Source: Nocardia arthritidis
GTDB lineage: Bacteria; Actinomycetota; Actinomycetes; Mycobacteriales; Mycobacteriaceae
Assembly (NCBI RefSeq): GCF_011801145.1
Contig: NZ_CP046172.1
Location: forward strand, 2,852,001-2,916,000
Direction of reading: 5' to 3'
Length of the DNA stretch: 64,000 bases
The notes beneath the pieces were generated by a model. It was not told where the DNA came from. It made no database searches and saw only the letters and a list, made by a program, of their open reading frames with translations. Shown one piece after another: positions 50,401 through 64,000 of this stretch (positions within the stretch are counted from its first letter, which is position 1; every line of letters starts with the position of its first letter). The position numbers were made by a program, and so were the translations under genes.

Positions 50401-52683
50401 GGCCAATTCCGATTCGATGGTGTCGACGTGGGCCGAGTGTGAGGCGTAGTCGACGGGGATGCGGCGTACTCGGATTTCTTGCTGTTCCAGTGTGGCGAGG
50501 AGGTTTTCGAGTTCGTCGGCAGAGCCGCTGATGACGGTGGATCGGGGTCCGTTGAGGGCGGCGATTTCGAGGTCGGGGTGGTTGGTGAGGTGGTTTCGGA
50601 TGGTGTCGGCGGGTAGGGCGATGGAGGCCATTCCGCCTTGTCCGGCAAGGTGTTCGGCGATGATGCGGCTGCGGAGTGCGACGATTCGGGCTGCGTCGTC
50701 GAGGGTGAGTATTCCGGCGACGGTGGCTGCGGCGATTTCGCCTTGGGAGTGTCCGATAACGGCGCTGGGTTCGACGCCGAACGAGCGCCAGGTTTCGGTG
50801 AGCGCGATCATCATTGCCCAGAGCGCGGGTTGCACCACGTCGACACGGTCGAGCGCAGAGTCATTGCCGCGCAAGACATCTGTGAGCGACCAATCGACGT
50901 ACGGGGCGAGTGCTTGTTCGCAGCGTGCGATGGTTTCGGCGAATACTGGTGAGCTGTCGAGTAATTCGACGCCCATGCCCAGCCATTGCGAGCCTTGGCC
51001 GGGAAAGACGAACACGACCTTGCCAGCCGAATCCGCCGTGCCCTCGACCACGGCCGGGTTCGGGTTCCCCTCCGCCAGCGCCCGCACCCCGGCCAGAATC
51101 TCGGCGTGGTCACCGCCGACCACGACCGCCCGGTACGCCAGCGCCGCGCGTGCGGAGATCAGCGACCAGCCGACGTCGACCGGGTTCGCGGCGGGCAGCG
51201 TCAGCAGTCTCCGGGCCTGATCACGCAGTGCGGCAGCGGTTGTCGCCGACACCGCCCACGGCACGGCGACCGGCGCGGGTCGCGGCGCGACGGGTTCGTC
51301 CTCGGCGGGCGCCTGTTCGAGGATGACGTGTGCGTTGGTGCCGCTGATACCGAAGGATGACACGGCGGCGCGGCGCGGGCGGTCGTGTTCGGGCCAGGTT
51401 CGGTTCTCGGTGAGCAGGGCGAGTTTGCCCGTGTCCCAGTCGATTTCGGAGGTCGGCCGATCGACGTGCAGGGTGCGGGGCAGGACGCCGTGCCGCATGG
51501 CCATGACCATTTTGATGACACCGGCGACGCCCGCCGCGGCCTGGGTGTGGCCGATATTGGACTTGATCGACCCCAGCCACAGCGGCTGTCCGCGGTCCTT
51601 GCCGTAGGCGGCGAGCAGTGCCTGGGCCTCGATGGGATCGCCGAGTCGTGTTCCGGTGCCGTGTGCTTCGACGGCGTCGACCTCGCCGGGCCGCAACCCG
51701 GCGTTGGCGAGGGCCTGGCGGATGACGCGTTGCTGCGACGGGCCGTTGGGCGCGGTGAGCCCGTTCGACGCACCGTCCTGGTTCACCGCCGAGCCGCGCA
51801 CCACCGCCAGCACGGGATGGCCGTTGCGTCGCGCGTCCGAAAGTCGTTCCAGCAGAAGCAGTCCGACGCCTTCGCCCCAGCCGGTGCCGTCGGCGCCCGC
51901 GGAGAACGCCTTGCAGCGACCGTCCGGCGACAACCCGCCCTGCCTGCTGAACTCCACGAACGTTCTGGGTGTCGACATCACGGTCACACCACCGGCCAGC
52001 GCCATGGTGCATTCGCCGTTGCGCAACGCCTGTGCGGCGAGGTGCAGCGCGACCAGCGAGGACGAACACGCCGTGTCGATGGTGACCGCCGGACCCTCCA
52101 GTCCGAAGGTGTAGGAGATCCGCCCCGAGGCGATGCTGCCCGCGCTGCCGTTGCCGAGATGACCCGCCACCTCGTCGGGTACCTGCTCGAAACGCCCCGC
52201 GTAGTCGTTGTACATGACGCCGGTGAAGACGCCGGTCTTGGTGCCGCGCAGTGATTTCGGGTCGATGCTCGCGTATTCGAAGGTTTCCCAGGCGGTTTCG
52301 AGGAGTAGTCGCTGCTGTGGGTCCATCGCGAGCGCCTCGCGCGGCGAGATGCCGAACGGGGTGGGGTCGAAATCGGCCGCGTCGTAAAGGAATCCGCCCT
52401 CGCGGACGGCGGATGCGCCGGATGCGTCGGGGGCGTCGCCGAACAGTTCGGCCAGCGGCCAGCCGCGATCCTGCGGGAATGCCGAAATGGCATCCCCGCC
52501 CGAGGAGACCAGACTCCACAGCGCGTCCGGGGTGGCTACGCCACCGGGAAAGCGGCAGGCCATCGCCACGATCGCGATGGGCTCGCGGTCCTTGTTCTCC
52601 AGCTCCGACAGGCGTTCCTTCGCCTGCTGGAGATCAGCGGTGACCCGCTTGAGATAGCTGAAGAGCTTTTCCTCCTGCGCCAT
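38476..52683 (-). CDS. Modular type I PKS, modules 4, 5 and 6 (PKS-B)
   Basis: 4735 residues from the ATG at 52683 (AGGTGG eight bases upstream). The frame stays open to 53832 but that part overlaps PKS-A in another frame. An N-terminal coiled coil (KLFSYLKRVTADLQQAKERL) and a C-terminal docking segment (LDEVFDIIDDELGLS) flank three modules: KS-AT-KR-ACP (Cys206, Ser646, Tyr1309, Ser1478), KS-AT-KR-ACP (Cys1706, Ser2148, Tyr2804, Ser2967) and KS-AT-DH-KR-ACP (Cys3196, Ser3634, His3919, Tyr4461, Ser4623). The first AT is methylmalonyl-specific (GHSQGE, YASH), the others malonyl (GHSIGE, HAFH). The first two KRs are A type, the third B type. It sits 47 bp after PKS-A. Confidence 0.97.
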   Translation of the reverse strand: MAQEEKLFSYLKRVTADLQQAKERLSELENKDREPIAIVAMACRFPGGVATPDALWSLVSSGGDAISAFPQDRGWPLAELFGDAPDASGASAVREGGFLYDAADFDPTPFGISPREALAMDPQQRLLLETAWETFEYASIDPKSLRGTKTGVFTGVMYNDYAGRFEQVPDEVAGHLGNGSAGSIASGRISYTFGLEGPAVTIDTACSSSLVALHLAAQALRNGECTMALAGGVTVMSTPRTFVEFSRQGGLSPDGRCKAFSAGADGTGWGEGVGLLLLERLSDARRNGHPVLAVVRGSAVNQDGASNGLTAPNGPSQQRVIRQALANAGLRPGEVDAVEAHGTGTRLGDPIEAQALLAAYGKDRGQPLWLGSIKSNIGHTQAAAGVAGVIKMVMAMRHGVLPRTLHVDRPTSEIDWDTGKLALLTENRTWPEHDRPRRAAVSSFGISGTNAHVILEQAPAEDEPVAPRPAPVAVPWAVSATTAAALRDQARRLLTLPAANPVDVGWSLISARAALAYRAVVVGGDHAEILAGVRALAEGNPNPAVVEGTADSAGKVVFVFPGQGSQWLGMGVELLDSSPVFAETIARCEQALAPYVDWSLTDVLRGNDSALDRVDVVQPALWAMMIALTETWRSFGVEPSAVIGHSQGEIAAATVAGILTLDDAARIVALRSRIIAEHLAGQGGMASIALPADTIRNHLTNHPDLEIAALNGPRSTVISGSADELENLLATLEQQEIRVRRIPVDYASHSAHVDTIESELATALAPITPRQSRIAFHSTVTGTQLHGTELTPHYWFRNLRQPVLFHPTLQTLLPTHTTYIEPSPHPVLTTAIQDAADEVVAIGTLHRNDGTPARLLRSAAEAWTCGIDVDWSAQFPGARRISLPTYAFQRTRFWLDAPARAAVTDGAADADFWHAVEQENLDALATMLAVGDRDPRDVLRPALPLLSDWHRRRTARETVDTWRYQITWRPLPTVRTAAETDGLRLAFIPAAHAEHPVITAALDAQPDVVRIPFDTNSSRASIAAILVERQPRQVLSFLALAADPAAATLTLLQACADADLDGSLWCVTSGAVSLGPADRLRDPDQAPVWGLGQVAGLEFPRWWGGLVDLPEQVDDRAAARLATILAGGWDEDQLAVRASGIFVRRLIRAANRTPERTWSTAGPALITGGTGALGGHVARWLAGSGVRHLVLTGRRGPDAPGAPELRAELERIAPGIRVDIEACDVADRAALDRLLRSVDSPITAVFHTAGVGTAASLRDTDATLLAQVWAGKALGARNLDDAFSDTRLDAFVLFSSGASVWGGSGQGAYAAANAYLDALAQARRGRGAHALAVAWGAWDGDGMAAQGTAGETLRRTGLPAMAPELAVAALRRALDGDETAVTVANIVWDTFAPTLSAARRRPLIDDLAEARAALDESGSAASHSGEDTWRGRMAGRTATERHRILLDLVRAEAAAVLGHASPDTVPPRTAFRDLGVDSLAAVRLRDRLRTATGLALPATLVFDHPSPLALVTRLEAELSGDIDQAEPTADALPRDGDPVAIVAMSCRFPGDVDSPEALWDLVTRGGDAVSEFPADRGWDVDGIYDPDLSRPGTSYAREGAFIRAAEFDAALFGISPREAIAMDPQQRLLLETSWEAFERAGIAADTLRESRTGVFIGAATSHYATGDAGQGAEGYLITGTATAVVSGRISYTFGLAGPAVTIDTACSSSLVALHLAAQSLRSGECSLALAGGVTVMSTPAAFVEFSRQRGLAADGRCKAFAADADGTGWGEGAGVVLLERLSDARRNGHPVLAVLRGSAVNQDGASNGLSAPNGPAQQRVIRQALANSGLRPDEVDAVEAHGTGTRLGDPIEAQALLATYGQDRDEPLWLGTVKSNIGHTQSAAGAAGVIKMVMAMRHGILPRTLHVDEPTPHVDWTAGAISLLTAQRSWPQVDRPRRAGISAFGVSGTNAHVILEQAPEPEPVATAPTPPPIVPWVLSARDRGALSALAARLADRITDDTDLLDIAYSLTTSRAALAERAVLVGGDPAERAHALRAFANGQPTSGVISGRAAEGGVAMVFSGQGSQRLGMGRELYEAYPVYAEAFDAACAELDLHLAHPLRDIVFGDDADLLDQTGYAQPALFAVEVALYRLWESWGITPTVVIGHSIGEVAAAHIAGVLTLTDAAALIAARGRLMQSLPEGGAMVAVDISERDIAPLLDEYRDRVAVAAVNGPNSLVLSGDRDALTAITDGMHGHRVTWLRVSHAFHSPLMNPILDQFRETLTQLTFSPPTLPIISTVTGNHIDTTDPEYWINHARNTVRFADAIAHISADIYLEIGPNAALTAHLPGTAVPSLRHNKSERQTLATALANVIVGGANPHWHNYFAGSGARTTALPTYPFQHRHYWLAQEERPRGGEAISDPAESRFWDAIERADLHALSRELGSEDQAALAEALPVLAGWRQRKHEQSVLDSWRYRVTWTPVAAAAPELAGAWLVIAPPTRGAEADAVRTALRNAGATVRIGQIADVGDGSELVGVVSLLALDEEPDDTHPALPRGLSATIALVKTLQGNGFGGSLWCLTQGAVAIGRSERLRSPDQAQFWGMGRAVALEWPRGWGGLIDLPATLDDRTLTRLPGLLADFGGEDQLALRTSGVFARRLVRAPRAASQTEPWHPRGTVLITGGTGALGAHVARLLARRGAEHLLLVSRSGPAAPGAAELVDELSALGAEVTIAAGDVADRTSVANLLAAVPDHRPLTAVVHTAGVGQLTPLSDTGIGEFADIVRAKTAGAAHLDELLGDRALDAFILFSSVSGVWGTGGQAAYGAANAYLDALARHRRDRGLVATSVAWGPWGEGGMAQGESGEHMRRRGLIPLPPASALAALEQAMRDDEPCSTIADVRWPDFLPLFVSARTSALLSDLPEARTTLDTNDVPETAGHNLLSTLDAEARRARLLELVSAEVATVLGHTEIGAVEPDRAFRDLGFDSLTAVELRDRLSAAIGISLPATTVFDHPSPERLVAHLTALFGDESRTERVTAVAESDEPLAIVAVGCRFPGGVRGPEELWDLVLAGRDAISEFPTDRGWDLGSLLETASGEHGSSTATAGGFLDGAADFDAEFFSISPREALAMDPQQRLLLETAWETFEYAGIDPKSLRGSRTGVFVGGNSQDYVSLLHGGAPGSEGYLLTGNTTSVASGRISYTFGFEGPAVTIDTACSSSLVALHLAAQAIRNGECTMALAGGVTLMATPTTFVEFSRQGGLSPDGRCKAFSANADGTGWGEGVGLLLVERLSDAQRNSHPVLAIVRGSAVNQDGASNGLTAPNGPAQQRVIRQALANAGLHASEVDAVEAHGTGTRLGDPIEAQALLATYGQDRDEPLWLGSVKSNIGHTQAAAGAAGIIKMIMAMQNGLLPRTLHIDQPTTEVDWNTGKVALLTENQSWPEHNRPRRAAVSSFGISGTNAHIILEQAPTTDEPAAQRPVAAPWVLSGRDEAALRAQADNLARRLDGDASVLDVAYSLATTRHTFEYRAVLTAGESGERIRALTALAEGEVVPGVFTGPAIGADVAMVFSGQGSQRLGMGRELYDAYPVYAETFDAACAAMDLPHPLRDVVFGDDEALLDRTQYAQPALFAMQVALCRLWESWGITPDVVAGHSIGEIAAAHIAGVLTLDDAATLVSVRGRLMQSLPEGGAMVAVEATEHEIRPLLEGFDDKIGIAAVNGPNSVVLSGDRGTLTAIVDRLRGQRTHWLRVSHAFHSPLMNPILDEFRETLTQLTFTPPTLPIISTVTGKPTHTTDPEYWINHARNTVRFADAIAHTATSIHLEIGPDAALTPHIPGTAIPSQHRKQGGVEAITAAVARLVAGGIDPDWHGYFAGTGARRTPLPTYAFQHVRYWPAATAAPDRAGGGHPLLDSTLDLAHTSGVVLTGRLSLASHPWLADHNVGGAVVFPGTGFVELVLRAARAVGLRNLRELTLENPLTLPDSGTVEVQVAVGEPDGAGHRAVTVHSRLDGPGEVWQPHATGILDTASVPEPSWSLATWPPQGAVALPVDDVYAEFASAGIDYGPLFQGLRSAWRIGEDVAVEVALPPDEEHRAAGFDLHPALLDAVLHGVGIGRMFGEDGQARLPFAWSGVTMHAAGAPVLRARLSSKGEDAVALSVSDAVGSPVAEVERLTMRKIAPEQFANTQRSIFVPVWQPLETPMATTVFITLGDEDGPSDATHVLLRTNHGDDLHPDAALAAATDVLRTIQSFAEDRTLVVVTERAVAVDCAPAPAGAAVWGLVRAAQVERPGRVLLVDIDDDERSLAALPHALSCDEPQMALRAGEIRVPRLVPAPATAATAPNWSVSTVVITGASGALGTLIARYLVDVHGARDLVLLSRTGDAPEPDAATVTQIACDLTDPRQLAAALDTIPRDRPRIVVHTAGALDDATIEHQTEAHLRVAFGAKATGAWKLCELTRDPETSLILFSSAAATLGSPGQANYAAANAYLDTLAHHHPDTTSIAWGLWHTGMASRLSDADRRRLAATGLAPIDEATGLALFDAAVACGAPVVVPLPVNRAVLRRRAATGPLPAVLRDLAPVPARAIAAPAAPRQALADTLRGLPPHEQDEQLGQLIRGRIAAVLGHGSAEAISMDRPFTDLGFDSLMAVELRGALDAATGLRLPATLVFDHPTPAALRQHLHDALLPGESATADSIFAEIDRLEANLAHLDPQQAAQARGRLRSLLGTFENTAAGDELANANLDEVFDIIDDELGLS
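38691..43620 (-). other. PKS module 6: KS-AT(malonyl)-DH-KR(B)-ACP
   Basis: Key sites: KS Cys 43096-43098, AT Ser 41782-41784, HAFH 41479-41490, DH His 40927-40929 (HNVGGAVVFP, then DAVLH), KR Tyr 39301-39303, ACP Ser 38815-38817. The KR has ALDDAT (LDD, B type). Predicted unit C5-C6 with C6=C7. Confidence 0.88.
43671..48081 (-). other. PKS module 5: KS-AT(malonyl)-KR(A)-ACP
   Basis: Key sites: KS Cys 47566-47568, AT Ser 46240-46242, HAFH 45937-45948, KR Tyr 44272-44274, ACP Ser 43783-43785. There is no DH between AT and KR. The KR lacks LDD and has the diagnostic Trp in SGVWGTGGQAAYGAAN, so it is A type and leaves an L-configured hydroxyl. Predicted unit C7-C8 with 9-OH. Confidence 0.88.
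48141..52581 (-). other. PKS module 4: KS-AT(methylmalonyl)-KR(A)-ACP
   Basis: Key sites: KS Cys 52066-52068, AT Ser 50746-50748 (GHSQGE), YASH 50437-50448, KR Tyr 48757-48759 preceded by the A-type Trp (ASVWGGSGQGAY), ACP Ser 48250-48252. The ACP motif is GVDSL rather than GFDSL. No DH. Predicted unit C9-C10 with 10-methyl and 11-OH. Confidence 0.88.
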
Positions 52684-52730
52684 GCGCACAACCACCTGTC
52701 GATTCGAGCTGATTTCGGTACGGGACTGCG

Positions 52731-64000
<11,270 letters not shown>

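Overview
The window is high-GC DNA from an actinobacterium of the mycolic-acid group, most likely a Nocardia. Two lines of evidence support this. Positions 2.7-20.7 kb carry a set of core genes whose association I recall from Mycobacterium and relatives: zur, smtB, glyS, a TPM-domain protein, dgt, dnaG, a small Rv2342-like protein and tRNA-Asn. The rest is dominated by one very large modular type I polyketide synthase (PKS) locus. The genus is inferred; no rRNA or other definitive marker is present.

Layout. 0-2.7 kb: a phosphotransferase, then a TetR regulator divergent from two tandem Dabb-domain proteins across an operator-like palindrome. 2.7-6.7 kb: a lipoprotein, the zinc regulators zur and smtB, a small membrane protein, and glyS on the opposite strand. 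6.7-12 kb: mostly small metabolic or regulatory genes (DUF1707 membrane protein, quinone oxidoreductase, TenA-like protein, PPOX flavin/F420 enzyme, a membrane-anchored sulfite-oxidase-type molybdoenzyme, a MerR regulator with a textbook 19-bp-spacer promoter). 12-16.3 kb: a TPM-domain membrane protein with eight 20-residue repeats and an apparent one-base frameshift, an MBL hydrolase and an imine-reductase-like enzyme. 16.4-21 kb: ydcF-like gene, dgt, dnaG, a small conserved protein and tRNA-Asn. 21-22.5 kb: a gene-poor junction.

22.5-64 kb: every gene is on the minus strand and the locus runs off the right edge. Transcription order is PKS-A (5' end missing), PKS-B, PKS-C with a terminal thioesterase, an NTF2/SnoaL-like protein overlapping PKS-C by 4 bp, a type II thioesterase, and finally a complete DNA polymerase III alpha subunit (dnaE). 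I read one partial module and seven complete modules. From module 2 to module 8 the AT motifs predict methylmalonyl, malonyl, methylmalonyl, then four malonyl units. The reductive domains predict 14-methyl-14,15-ene, 12,13-ene, 11-OH, 10-methyl, 9-OH, 6,7-ene, 4,5-ene and C17 oxygen. This matches, unit for unit, the backbone I recall for nargenicin/nodusmicin, in which an intramolecular [4+2] reaction of the C4-C7 diene with C12=C13 builds the octalin and the C17 oxygen closes the lactone.

Nargenicin inhibits the replicative polymerase DnaE, so the dnaE gene at the end of this operon is best explained as a self-resistance copy of the target. The locus therefore reads as a nargenicin-family biosynthetic cluster with built-in immunity. 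This rests on motif reading and recalled chemistry, and was not tested by alignment. Starter loading, the first modules and any tailoring enzymes would lie beyond the right edge.
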